Under the pieces are notes generated by a model. It searched no databases. It was not told the origin of the DNA and worked only from the letters and a program-made list of their open reading frames with translations. Position numbers and translations under genes: made by a program. Source: JAOUEA01 sp963825635 (GTDB lineage Bacteria; Actinomycetota; UBA4738; HRBIN12). Taken from it: 64,000 nt of DNA. The first letter of the stretch is position 1, and every line of letters starts with the position of its first letter. Location of the stretch: positions 62,001 through 126,000 of the forward strand of contig CAWGTU010000004.1 in the NCBI GenBank assembly GCA_963825635.1, read 5' to 3'. This document shows positions 8,970 to 16,205 of this stretch, in pieces.

Positions 8970-9407
8970 TCACGACGAGAGCGCCGAGTCGCCGTCCCGC
9001 GACTTCGTGAGCTCCGACCAGCGGCTCACGTAATCGGCCGAGTCATCCGTCTCGGCTCCTTCTCCGACCGCGAAGGAGCCTTCCTCGCTGAGGTCGCTGA
9101 GCTGCGGGGCGGCGGTGACGGTGACCCTTCCGTTCCGGCCGGCCGATCGTGCACGGATCGACTCGAGCCGAGAGATGTGGTCGGCGACGACGGCGAGTTC
9201 CTCCTCGAGGCGGTCACGCTCGTCGATCGACTTCCTGATCGCGTGGTCGAGCGTCGAGTCGAGCTCTGCCGCCGCCCTCGCGGCTTCGTCGGCGAGCCGG
9301 CGTCGTCGCTCCTCGGTCTCCTCCAGCTCGGCCTCGGCTCGTTCGAACCGCTGCAGGGCGTCGCTCAACGCGGGGTCGCCGGAGTGGTGCATCGTGTCGT
9401 CGGCCAT
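8970..9407 (-). CDS. Small coiled-coil protein of unknown function
   Basis: 145 aa. The ATG at 9407 is chosen because a strong GGGAGG ribosome site sits 4 nt upstream; an in-frame start at 9449 lacks one. Residues ~15-85 are a highly charged heptad-like coiled coil (many Glu, Arg and Ala in FERAEAELEETEERRRRLAD); the tail is acidic and serine-rich, with no membrane segment. I do not recognise a family. Its 5' end (MADDTMH) and upstream region are a copy of those of the secreted protein at 9504-10700, so the two may be co-controlled. It lies 51 nt upstream of the reductase operon, which has its own promoter. Confidence 0.7.
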   Translation of the reverse strand: MADDTMHHSGDPALSDALQRFERAEAELEETEERRRRLADEAARAAAELDSTLDHAIRKSIDERDRLEEELAVVADHISRLESIRARSAGRNGRVTVTAAPQLSDLSEEGSFAVGEGAETDDSADYVSRWSELTKSRDGDSALSS

Positions 9408-9470
9408 GATCCCTCCCGGATACAAGCGTTTCCTTCCCAGCATCGGCATGCGCGCACTCAGAACTTGACC
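9388..9470 (-). repeat. Duplicated 5' leader/promoter, copy A (sigma-28-like motif)
   Basis: This segment, covering the first codons and the upstream region of the 8970-9407 gene, matches 10681-10778 almost base for base apart from a 16-nt tandem duplication in the other copy. On the minus strand it reads TCAAGTTC, then about 13 nt, then GCCGATG, followed by the strong ribosome site. The TCAAG...GCCGAT pair resembles FliA/WhiG (sigma-28) promoters of actinobacteria, although the spacer looks about 1 nt longer than usual. Duplication is seen directly; the sigma factor is inference. Confidence 0.6.
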
Positions 9471-9503
9471 ACCTCGCTGACGAAAGCGTCGATCTTCGGC
9501 CGT

Positions 9504-10700
9504 TCACTCGATGTACTCGTAGGAACGCAGCACCTGACGGATGCACCGGAGCTTCTTGAGCCTCTTGGTCGATGCATTCACGCACGCCGCTATCTCGGCG
9601 ACAGCCTCCTCTGCCGTGCCGGAAGGTGAGGGAGACACAGTGGGCGACGGCGAGACCGTCGGCGCCGGGCTTGGCGAGGACGAGGCACTTGGGTCGTACA
9701 GCGCCTCCGAGCATGATCCGAACGCCGTGCAGCCGTGACGGGAGAGCCAGCCGGCGCGGGCGTTGTCCCACACCGATCGGTCCGTCGTGAGCGTCATCCC
9801 CGGCAGGGTGGACATCGGGAACTTGCCTGCGCCAAGCCAGACCACTGTCACGTTCTGCATGGTGGTGCCGGGAGGCCAGTCACTGGGGGTGGAATCGCGG
9901 AACTTCTCGGCGGTGAACACGGAGTTGCGGATGATCGGCTCGTGCCGGCCACCGTCGTCGAACTTCTTGAAGAACGACCCGTGACCCAGGATGGTCGGGT
10001 CGTTGGTGCTGTACGGCCCCGGCATCGGCTGCAGGCGCATCAAGACGCCGTCGAGGATCAACGTCTCGCCGGCGGTCGAGCCCGCGTCCTGCTCCGACAG
10101 GCCCGTGTAGCACCCGTCGAACAAGGAGTCGTAGATCGCGCCGCCGAGCCGATCGTCGTTCTCCACGCAGTCGTCACGGATGTACTCGTAGTAGTTGTTG
10201 ACCAGCGTCCAGTTCTCACCGTCCCTTGGCTGGTAACCGTCGGCGGTGTTGCGGATGCGCCAGCCGTTGACCACCGTGTCGGACGTGTAGGTGCGCAAGC
10301 CACCACCGTGGTAGCCGTCATGCATCTGGTTCCACGTCAGGTTCTCCGACTGCTGGCCCACCGTCTTACCGCCCACGATGCACAGACCGGTCGGCACGCC
10401 GCCCTCGTCCTTGCTCCCGAGACTCACGGGGTATGGATCGGTGAACGGGTACCCGATGTTGGCATAGGTCCGGGCGTCGAACGTGTGGTTGGTGGGGAAC
10501 GTCTCCTGCTTCCACCGGGCCGACTCGGTGCCCGACTTCACCGTCAGGGATGAGCGCTCCAGACAATCGACCGCTGACGGCTCTACCGCCGACACCGACT
10601 GGATGAGTGCTCCGACCAAGGCTGCGACTGCGATGAGCGTGAGGCTGCGCTTCATCGGTCCCTTCCCTTCTGCGGCGGCGTGCATCGTGTCGTTGGCCAT
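9504..10700 (-). CDS. Secreted protein with beta-helix-like body and Ser-Pro linker, function unknown
   Basis: 398 aa if started at the ATG at 10700, which has the strong ribosome site. An inner ATG at 10655 also has a purine-rich site and begins a clean signal peptide (MKRSLTLIAVAALVGALIQ). The exported body (~45-330) repeats short strand/turn units such as VVNGWRIRN, WTLVNNYYE and LILDGVLMRL, typical of right-handed parallel beta-helices. Then come a Ser/Pro-rich linker (PSPAPTVSPSP) and a basic helical C-terminus with two Cys. It may bind or act on a surface polysaccharide, but no catalytic motif is identified. If the outer start is used, 15 residues precede the signal peptide. Its leader is duplicated at 9388-9470. 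Confidence 0.7.
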   Translation of the reverse strand: MANDTMHAAAEGKGPMKRSLTLIAVAALVGALIQSVSAVEPSAVDCLERSSLTVKSGTESARWKQETFPTNHTFDARTYANIGYPFTDPYPVSLGSKDEGGVPTGLCIVGGKTVGQQSENLTWNQMHDGYHGGGLRTYTSDTVVNGWRIRNTADGYQPRDGENWTLVNNYYEYIRDDCVENDDRLGGAIYDSLFDGCYTGLSEQDAGSTAGETLILDGVLMRLQPMPGPYSTNDPTILGHGSFFKKFDDGGRHEPIIRNSVFTAEKFRDSTPSDWPPGTTMQNVTVVWLGAGKFPMSTLPGMTLTTDRSVWDNARAGWLSRHGCTAFGSCSEALYDPSASSSPSPAPTVSPSPTVSPSPSGTAEEAVAEIAACVNASTKRLKKLRCIRQVLRSYEYIE

Positions 10701-10778
10701 GATCCCTCCCGGATGCAGGCGTTCCCGGATGCAGGCATTCCTTCCTAGCCTCGGCATGCGAGCACCCGGAACTTGACC
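10681..10778 (-). repeat. Duplicated 5' leader/promoter, copy B (sigma-28-like motif)
   Basis: Copy of 9388-9470 in front of the secreted beta-helix-like gene. It has the same TCAAGTTC and GCCGA elements on the minus strand, the same GGGAGGGATCATGGCC start context, and a private 16-nt tandem duplication (CGGATGCAGGC-type unit, 10711-10742). Conservation extends upstream of the transcribed part, suggesting a shared promoter rather than a protein-level repeat. Confidence 0.6.
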
Positions 10779-10815
10779 GGAGCGACCGGGTTCGTCGCAC
10801 TAGACTCCGACACCC

Positions 10816-11103
10816 ATGGAGATCCGCGACCTGCAGTCCTCGATGGCCCGTCTATACCTCGAGCGCGACCAGGCCCGGGGTCGAGACGTCACGTTCCGGT
10901 GGCTCACCGAGGAGGTCGGGGAGCTCGCGAGAGCGATGCGGACCGGCGACCGGGCGAACCTCGAGCACGAGTTCGGCGATGTCATAGCCTGGCTCGCCTC
11001 GCTCGCGAACCTCGAGGGCATCGACCTCGAGACCGCGGTCGCCAGGTACGCAGCGACGTGCCCGCGGTGCGGCGACGCACCATGCGACTGCCCCTTTTCA
11101 TGA
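10816..11103 (+). CDS. MazG-like nucleotide pyrophosphohydrolase
   Basis: 95 aa single-domain MazG-like protein. The metal-binding pattern is visible: EEVGEL (about residue 32) and EFGDVIAWL (about residue 55). The C-terminus has a CPRCGDAPCDC cysteine cluster that may bind zinc. Such proteins hydrolyse non-canonical nucleoside triphosphates to monophosphates, cleaning the nucleotide pool. A -10-like TAGACT lies 9 nt before the ATG, so translation may be leaderless. Its stop overlaps the start of the next gene (ATGA at 11100), so the two are translationally coupled. It is divergent from the secreted protein gene. Confidence 0.85.
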   Translation: MEIRDLQSSMARLYLERDQARGRDVTFRWLTEEVGELARAMRTGDRANLEHEFGDVIAWLASLANLEGIDLETAVARYAATCPRCGDAPCDCPFS

Positions 11104-11588
11104 GCGAGATCACGGTCCGCATGGCCTCGCCCGGCGACTGGGGCGCGGTCGCCGGCCTCCTCGTGGAGCTGGGCCGAGGGGTGGCGGCCGGCACCGCCGA
11201 CGACCCCACGCACCGCCAGTCGTTCGCGGGGCGCCTCCGCCGACTCGGCAACGTCACGCTCGTCGCCGAACTCGACGGGGAGGTCGTGGGCGTGATCGAC
11301 ATGGAGTACCACCAGCGGCTCGGCGACCATCGGCCGCAGGCGCGGGTCAACGACGTCGTCGTGACGGAACGGGTACGAGGCACGGGGGCCGGCACAGCAC
11401 TGCTGCGACGAGCGGAGGAGCTCGCTCGCAAGCGTGGCTGCTTCCGGATGGCGCTGGTCACGGCCACGTGGCGCGAGGCCTCGATCGCGTTCTACCGGCG
11501 CGAAGGGTGGCAGGACTACGGCCAGTGGTTTGTGAAACCGCTCGTCACCGACGTGACGCCGGGGGGGCAACCGACGGACGATAACTGA
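11100..11588 (+). CDS. GNAT-family N-acetyltransferase
   Basis: 162 aa. The start at 11100 overlaps the MazG stop by ATGA. A GNAT fold is indicated by VNDVVVTERVRGTGAGTALLRRAEEL, whose RGTGAG is the acetyl-CoA pyrophosphate loop (motif A), and by a C-terminal AFYRREGWQDYG (motif B). The acceptor is unknown. Coupling to MazG suggests co-expression but gives no substrate. The gene ends 8 nt before the convergent cNMP-binding gene. Confidence 0.85.
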   Translation: MSEITVRMASPGDWGAVAGLLVELGRGVAAGTADDPTHRQSFAGRLRRLGNVTLVAELDGEVVGVIDMEYHQRLGDHRPQARVNDVVVTERVRGTGAGTALLRRAEELARKRGCFRMALVTATWREASIAFYRREGWQDYGQWFVKPLVTDVTPGGQPTDDN

Positions 11589-11595
11589 CGCGTCG

Positions 11596-11988
11596 TCAGT
11601 GCCCGCTGAGCCTGCGCGCCACGATCGGGAGCATCGTCGCGGCGATCGAGGGTTGGGCGTCGAGCAGCAGCGTGAACACGTGGCGCGAGATCGCGAGGCA
11701 CCGCACGTCGGTCCGCGCCCGCACGCGGGCGTTCCGAGGTGAGTCGGTGAGGAGCGCGACCTCGCCGAAGAACTCACCAGGGCCGAGCTCGACCGAGACA
11801 CCATCGGGCATGGCCACCTCGACCGTTCCCTCCTCGATGATGAACAGGCCGGAACCCGGCTGACCTCTCTCGGCGAGCACCTGTCCGGCCGGGGCGTGGA
11901 ACTCCGTGGCGAGCCGGGCGACCACCTCGAGCCCGTCGTCGTCCAGATCGGCGAAGAGCGGGATGCCTCGAAGCGTCTCGATGTCCAT
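11596..11988 (-). CDS. Cyclic nucleotide-binding domain protein (stand-alone)
   Basis: 130 aa, essentially one cNMP-binding domain. The ATG at 11988 lies 1 nt after the stop of the DUF1622 gene and has a GGGAGCC site. Beta-roll hallmarks are present: FADLDDDGLEVVARL, GLFIIEEGTVEVAM, and the phosphate-binding cassette GEFFGEVALLTDSPRNARVRA, which keeps the Glu and Arg contacting the cyclic phosphate. There is no DNA-binding domain. It may sense cAMP or cGMP made by cyclases such as the two encoded in this window. A similar single-domain protein is at 30423-30824. Confidence 0.85.
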   Translation of the reverse strand: MDIETLRGIPLFADLDDDGLEVVARLATEFHAPAGQVLAERGQPGSGLFIIEEGTVEVAMPDGVSVELGPGEFFGEVALLTDSPRNARVRARTDVRCLAISRHVFTLLLDAQPSIAATMLPIVARRLSGH

Positions 11989-11989
11989 G

Positions 11990-12361
11990 TCAGGCTCCCG
12001 TGCCGGCGTCACGCTCGGCCTTGCGCCATGGCACCACGCCGTCAACCTCGACGTCGATCGCGAAGCTCAGCAGGATCCGCACCACGACGATCACGCCGAG
12101 GGTCGCGGCGCTCTCGAGCGTGGGCTCGATGACGATCGTGCGAACGATGTCGGCGACCACCAGCACCTCGAGGCCGAGCAGGATCGCCCGGCCGAGCGAT
12201 GCGCGGAGGTCCTGGAAGGCGACGAGTCGCGGGGCACGGCGCGTGAGGCGGACACCGTAGGCGCCGAACGCGAGCACGCTGCCCACGAGCAGGATGGCGA
12301 CCCCGACGAGCTCGAACGCCCGGACGACGTCGGACATGAATCCCTCGTAGTTCAGGTCCAT
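11990..12361 (-). CDS. DUF1622 family membrane protein
   Basis: 123 aa with three hydrophobic helices at about residues 14-36, 58-75 and 85-103. The RAF/ILLVG, LGRAILLGLEVLVVADIVRT and DUF1622-like LGVIVVVRILLSF segments support the family. DUF1622 proteins are small inner-membrane proteins of unknown role. It is the first gene of a two-gene unit with the cNMP-binding protein, so it could be a membrane effector of a cyclic nucleotide signal (inference). A TAGGGT hexamer lies 6 nt before the ATG with no ribosome site, so it is a good leaderless candidate. Confidence 0.8.
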   Translation of the reverse strand: MDLNYEGFMSDVVRAFELVGVAILLVGSVLAFGAYGVRLTRRAPRLVAFQDLRASLGRAILLGLEVLVVADIVRTIVIEPTLESAATLGVIVVVRILLSFAIDVEVDGVVPWRKAERDAGTGA

Positions 12362-12389
12362 GGGCGCACCCTACCGTGGACCCGCCCGC

Positions 12390-13421
12390 TCAGCGTGTGA
12401 AAAGGTGCTCGGCGATCTGGATCGCGTCCAGAGCGGCACCCTTCCGCAGGTTGTCGGCGCAGCTGAACAACGCCAACGCGTCGTCGCGGTCGGGTATCTG
12501 ACGGATGCGCCCGACGAGGGCGTCGTCACCGCCGGCCGCATCGAGCGGCGACGGGAAGGTTCCGGCCGCGAGGTCGTCCATGAGCCGCACGCCGGGCGCT
12601 GCTTCCAAGAGTTCGCGGGCTTCCCCGACCGAGATCGGACGTGAGAACTCGGCGAGCATCGAGACGGCGTGCCCCGTCACGACCGGCACGCGCACAGAGG
12701 TCGCGACCACCTGCATCCGGGGGGCGTCGAGGATCTTCCGCGGCTCGGCCATCATCTTCGACTCCTCGCCCGTGAAGCCGTCGGCCTCGAACTCACCGAC
12801 CTTGGCCACCACGTTGAAGGCGATCGGTTTGGCGAACACCTCACCCTGCGGCAGGGCGTCGCGGTCGGGACGGGCGAGCGCCTCGACGTCGCCACCGAGC
12901 TTCTCGACCTGCTCCGCGAGCTCTCTGGTCCCCTTCCATCCCGCACCGCTCACGGCCTGGTAACTGGAGAGCACGAGCGACGTGCAGCCGGCCGCACGAT
13001 GCAGGGGCCCGAGTGGCAGCACGGCGGTGATCGTCGTGCAGTTCGGCACCGCGATGATCCCGGGGTGCGGCCAGCCCTCGAGCGCCTCTGGGTTCACCTC
13101 CGGCACCGACAAGGGGACGTCGGGATCCATGCGGAACGCGCTCGAGTTGTCGATGCACACGGCCCCCGCGGCGGCGATGTCCGGCAGGAACGCCTTCGAG
13201 GTGGCTCCTCCCGCCGAGACGAACGCGACGTCGGTGCCGCGGGCCGCCTCGACCGTCAGCTCGCGAACCTCGTGCTCGGCACCACGGAACGTGACGAGGC
13301 GCCCGGCGCTGCGAGCACTGGCGAGCGGGACGAACTCGTCGACCGGGAATCGGCGCTCCTCGAGGATGCGAGTCATCTCCCGGCCGACGGCTCCGGTGGC
13401 TCCGATGACGGCGACCTTCAC
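12390..13421 (-). CDS. asd: Aspartate-semialdehyde dehydrogenase
   Basis: 343 aa, GTG start. NADP-binding GATGAVG at the N-terminus, catalytic Cys in VPNCTTI (about residue 130) and the late active-site His in VVTGHAVSM match Asd of the Gram-positive/actinobacterial type. It reduces aspartyl phosphate to aspartate semialdehyde, the second step toward lysine, threonine, methionine and diaminopimelate. lysC, the first step, lies about 1.5 kb upstream on the same strand but is separated by two hypotheticals and a terminator, so asd is probably transcribed alone. A TACGGT hexamer lies 9 nt before the start with no ribosome site. Confidence 0.95.
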   Translation of the reverse strand: MKVAVIGATGAVGREMTRILEERRFPVDEFVPLASARSAGRLVTFRGAEHEVRELTVEAARGTDVAFVSAGGATSKAFLPDIAAAGAVCIDNSSAFRMDPDVPLSVPEVNPEALEGWPHPGIIAVPNCTTITAVLPLGPLHRAAGCTSLVLSSYQAVSGAGWKGTRELAEQVEKLGGDVEALARPDRDALPQGEVFAKPIAFNVVAKVGEFEADGFTGEESKMMAEPRKILDAPRMQVVATSVRVPVVTGHAVSMLAEFSRPISVGEARELLEAAPGVRLMDDLAAGTFPSPLDAAGGDDALVGRIRQIPDRDDALALFSCADNLRKGAALDAIQIAEHLFTR

Positions 13422-13464
13422 GATCGAATCACCGTACCAGCGGGTTCCGGCCCGACGGTGGAGC

Positions 13465-13497
13465 GTGAAGGCCCGGGCTCCGAGCCCGGGCCTTCAC
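13465..13497 (-). terminator. Perfect GC-rich hairpin terminator
   Basis: 15-bp perfect inverted repeat (GTGAAGGCCCGGGCT / AGCCCGGGCCTTCAC) with a 3-nt loop, 25 nt after the stop of the 13522-14064 gene and upstream of the asd start. There is no clear U-tract, as is common in high-GC actinobacteria. It separates the secreted-protein transcript from asd. Confidence 0.8.
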
Positions 13498-13521
13498 GGC
13501 GTTCCAGACCCAGCCGTGCCG

Positions 13522-14064
13522 CTACTTGCGCGTGACCAGCGTCTCCATCAGGTTGGCTCCCTGGTGGATCTGGACGTTCCCCCGTTGGATGCGGCCGCGG
13601 TCGTTGCACCCTTCGGTGATCTCCACGCCCGTGTTGCACAGGGTGTTCCAGACGGCGGGGTCGCCGTTGGCGTCCATCGCGTACATGGCGTTGTAGGTGA
13701 AGAACGCGCGGATCGCATCGCGATCGCCCGGCTCGCCGCGATCGACGAAGTAGAACTCCGCCCACAGGGTCGTGCCCTCCCTGTCCTCGCACTCCGCGGT
13801 GACCTTCGTGCGCAGGGCGCCGCTCGGCGCGGGCTTCAGGTTGCGGTACGACGTGATCTCGTCGCACTGCACCCACCACGCGGTGCCGTCGTGCGTGACG
13901 TACGTGATCTGACCCTTGAGCGCGAGCTTGGCGTTGAAGCCGATCGTCGCACCGTTGTGCGTCTTCCCCGTCCCGTTCGTCTGTTGCACGGCGATCGCCG
14001 CCGTGGCGGCCAGGACCACGACCAACAGAGAGGCAACGACCACCCCGATCGAACGTCTCGTCAT
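13522..14064 (-). CDS. Secreted protein of unknown function
   Basis: 180 aa. The ATG at 14064 follows a GAGGAGG site. An N-terminal signal peptide or anchor (SIGVVVASLLVVVLAATAAIAV) is followed by a beta-rich domain (GFNAKLALKGQITYV, LWAEFYFVD) with four Cys that could form disulfides (C in VQCDE, AECED, NTLCN, EGCND). No family recognised. It stands alone between lysC-linked genes and asd, with its own terminator downstream. Confidence 0.7.
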   Translation of the reverse strand: MTRRSIGVVVASLLVVVLAATAAIAVQQTNGTGKTHNGATIGFNAKLALKGQITYVTHDGTAWWVQCDEITSYRNLKPAPSGALRTKVTAECEDREGTTLWAEFYFVDRGEPGDRDAIRAFFTYNAMYAMDANGDPAVWNTLCNTGVEITEGCNDRGRIQRGNVQIHQGANLMETLVTRK

Positions 14065-14208
14065 CACGACCTCCTCTGCGGACGACTGGATGTCGGGTCG
14101 TCCGACACCCAACGGATCTCACGGCGTTGGGCCGAGGAACCTACATCGAACGTACGACCACCATGAGGTCTTCGCAAGCAGGCGAAGGTCCAATCCTCGA
14201 CCCCTCGG

Positions 14209-14912
14209 TCAGATGAACCGCCAGGAGTCCAGGAACTCGTCGAGCCGGCGCAGGTTGGCCTCGAACCCGACCTCCTCGTCGGCGAGGGTCACCCGCCATG
14301 CCACACCGTCCTTCGTGAACAACACCTCGCGGGAGCGCACGAGGCTGTCGGGTCCCTCGACGGTCACGTCGAAGGCGACCGCTTCGGTCCCGTCGACCTC
14401 GAGCGACGAGGCGGCGCCCGTGCGACCCCCCGCATCCTCGTCGTATCCCCGCACGAACTGCTCGAAGCGGGCGAGATCCTGGCCCTTCGTGAGAGACACG
14501 GCACTCACCGTGATCGTGGCCGCGCCGTCCTGCAGCAGGAAGCGGTCGAGTGGCTCATCGCCGCCCTGGGCTGCCGAGGCGATCCATCCCCCCGGGGTTC
14601 GAGCGCAGTAGCCGAAGCGCACAGACTCGAAGTCGCCCGCGGCGCACCCCGACCCACCACTCGCCCACGACACGACGGCGAATGCGCCGACGCCCACGAG
14701 CACGGTCGCGAGGATCGCGATCACGATCGGCACAATCGTGCGGCGCTCGGGCTGGTCGGAACCCTCGGGCGGCAGACCCTCCCCCCCTCCGCCCGAGCCC
14801 GGGGGCGGCGGCATCGGCGAGCCGCCCGACGGCACGGGGGCAGGGGGATCGACGACGTCGCTCCCTCGTGGGCGCCCTCCACGATCGCCTCGCCGAGCTC
14901 GTCGAGCGGCAT
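14209..14912 (-). CDS. Membrane-anchored protein of unknown function (probable frameshift near its 5' end)
   Basis: The uninterrupted frame (14209-14835, 208 aa, GTG) starts inside a Pro/Gly-rich stretch and then has one transmembrane helix (IVPIVIAILATVLVGVGAF) and an exported domain of ~140 aa. An ATG at 14912, 4 nt after the lysC stop, opens another frame (MPLDELGEAIVEGAHEGATS) that runs into the same Pro-rich region. Joining them needs one base restored in the C-run near 14836-14850, so the real gene probably starts at 14912 and is coupled to lysC. Cytoplasmic N-terminus, exported C-terminus; function unknown. Confidence 0.65.
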
Positions 14913-14916
14913 GAGG

Positions 14917-16164
14917 TCAGCCCGTGGGGATGTCGGGCGACGAGCCCGACCGGTCGAGCGCGAAGCGCTCGTGCACGACGCGCACCGCACGCTGGCCGTC
15001 GCCGGCCCTGATCACGCACGAGATGCGGATCGGCGACGTCGAGATCATCTCGATGTTGATGCCCTCACCCGCGAGCGAGTCGAACATGTCGGCGGCGACC
15101 CCCGGATGGCTCTTCATCCCCGCGCCGACGAGCGAGAGCTTCGCGATGTCGTCGTCGATCGTGTAGGCGTCTGCCCCGATCTCCTTCACGAGCCGTTCCA
15201 TCACGCCGTGCACGCGGGGAAGGTCGACCCGGGGGGCGGTGAACGAGAGGTCGGTGGCGCCCGCGTGCGACACGTTCTGCACGATCATGTCGATCGAGAT
15301 GGCATCGTCGGCGATCGCCTTGAACACCGTGGCGGCGACGCCGGGCCGGTCGGGCACACGCTCGAGCGTCACCTTCGCCTCATCGGTGTCGAGCGCGACC
15401 CCGGAGATCAACACACCTTCCATCGGCTCCTCCACTTCCCGGATCCAGGTGCCCGGCTCGTCCTCGAACGAGGACCGGACGTGCAGCTGCACGCCGGTTC
15501 GCCGCGCGTACTCGACCGATCGGGACTGCAGCACGGTGGCCCCCGCGGCGGCCATCTCCAGCATCTCGTCGTAGCTCACCACGTCGAGCTTGCGAGCCCG
15601 AGGCTCGATCCGCGGGTCGGTCGTGAAGACACCCGCGACGTCTGTGTAGATCTCGCAGACACCGGCCCCGATCGCCGCCGCCATCGCCACCGCCGTGAGG
15701 TCGGAGCCACCCCGCCCCAGCGTCGTGATCTCGTACTGACTCATGCTCAGCCCCTGGAAGCCGGCGAGCACCACGACGTTGCCGGACCCGAGCGCCTCCA
15801 GGATACGCTTGGGCCTGATCTCGACGATCCTCGCCGAGCCGTGCTGCGTGTCGGTCATGATGCCGGCCTGCGAGCCCGTGTAGCTCGCCGCCCTGCATCC
15901 CCGAGCGTTGATCGCGATCCCCAACAGCGACATCGCGATGCGCTCCCCCGCCGTGAGCAACATGTCGAGCTCACGAGGGTCGGGCACGGTTGCGATCTCG
16001 TTCGCCATCGCGAGCAGCTCGTCGGTGGTGTGGCCCATCGCCGAGACGACGACCACCACGTCGTTGCCGCCCTCGCGCGCACGCACGACCCGGTCGGCCA
16101 CCGCCAGGATCCTCTCGACCGATCCGACGGACGTGCCGCCGTACTTCTGCACGATGATGGGCAT
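14917..16164 (-). CDS. lysC: Aspartate kinase
   Basis: 415 aa. Kinase domain begins at IVQKYGGTSVG and includes TLGRGGSDLTAVA; the C-terminal ~150 residues are two ACT domains (LERVPDRPGVAATVFKAI and LVGAGMKSHPGVAADMF), the feedback sites for lysine or threonine. It phosphorylates aspartate, the first step of the aspartate family and of diaminopimelate synthesis. The ATG at 16164 has AGGAG about 10 nt upstream, and a TAGACT -10 near 16203-16208 gives a leader of about 32 nt. An internal start for a separate beta subunit, as in Bacillus and Corynebacterium, is possible but not shown. Confidence 0.95.
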   Translation of the reverse strand: MPIIVQKYGGTSVGSVERILAVADRVVRAREGGNDVVVVVSAMGHTTDELLAMANEIATVPDPRELDMLLTAGERIAMSLLGIAINARGCRAASYTGSQAGIMTDTQHGSARIVEIRPKRILEALGSGNVVVLAGFQGLSMSQYEITTLGRGGSDLTAVAMAAAIGAGVCEIYTDVAGVFTTDPRIEPRARKLDVVSYDEMLEMAAAGATVLQSRSVEYARRTGVQLHVRSSFEDEPGTWIREVEEPMEGVLISGVALDTDEAKVTLERVPDRPGVAATVFKAIADDAISIDMIVQNVSHAGATDLSFTAPRVDLPRVHGVMERLVKEIGADAYTIDDDIAKLSLVGAGMKSHPGVAADMFDSLAGEGINIEMISTSPIRISCVIRAGDGQRAVRVVHERFALDRSGSSPDIPTG

Positions 16165-16205
16165 GCCGGGGTTGGCTCCTGTCGCCGCCGGTGTCGACGT
16201 CGAGT

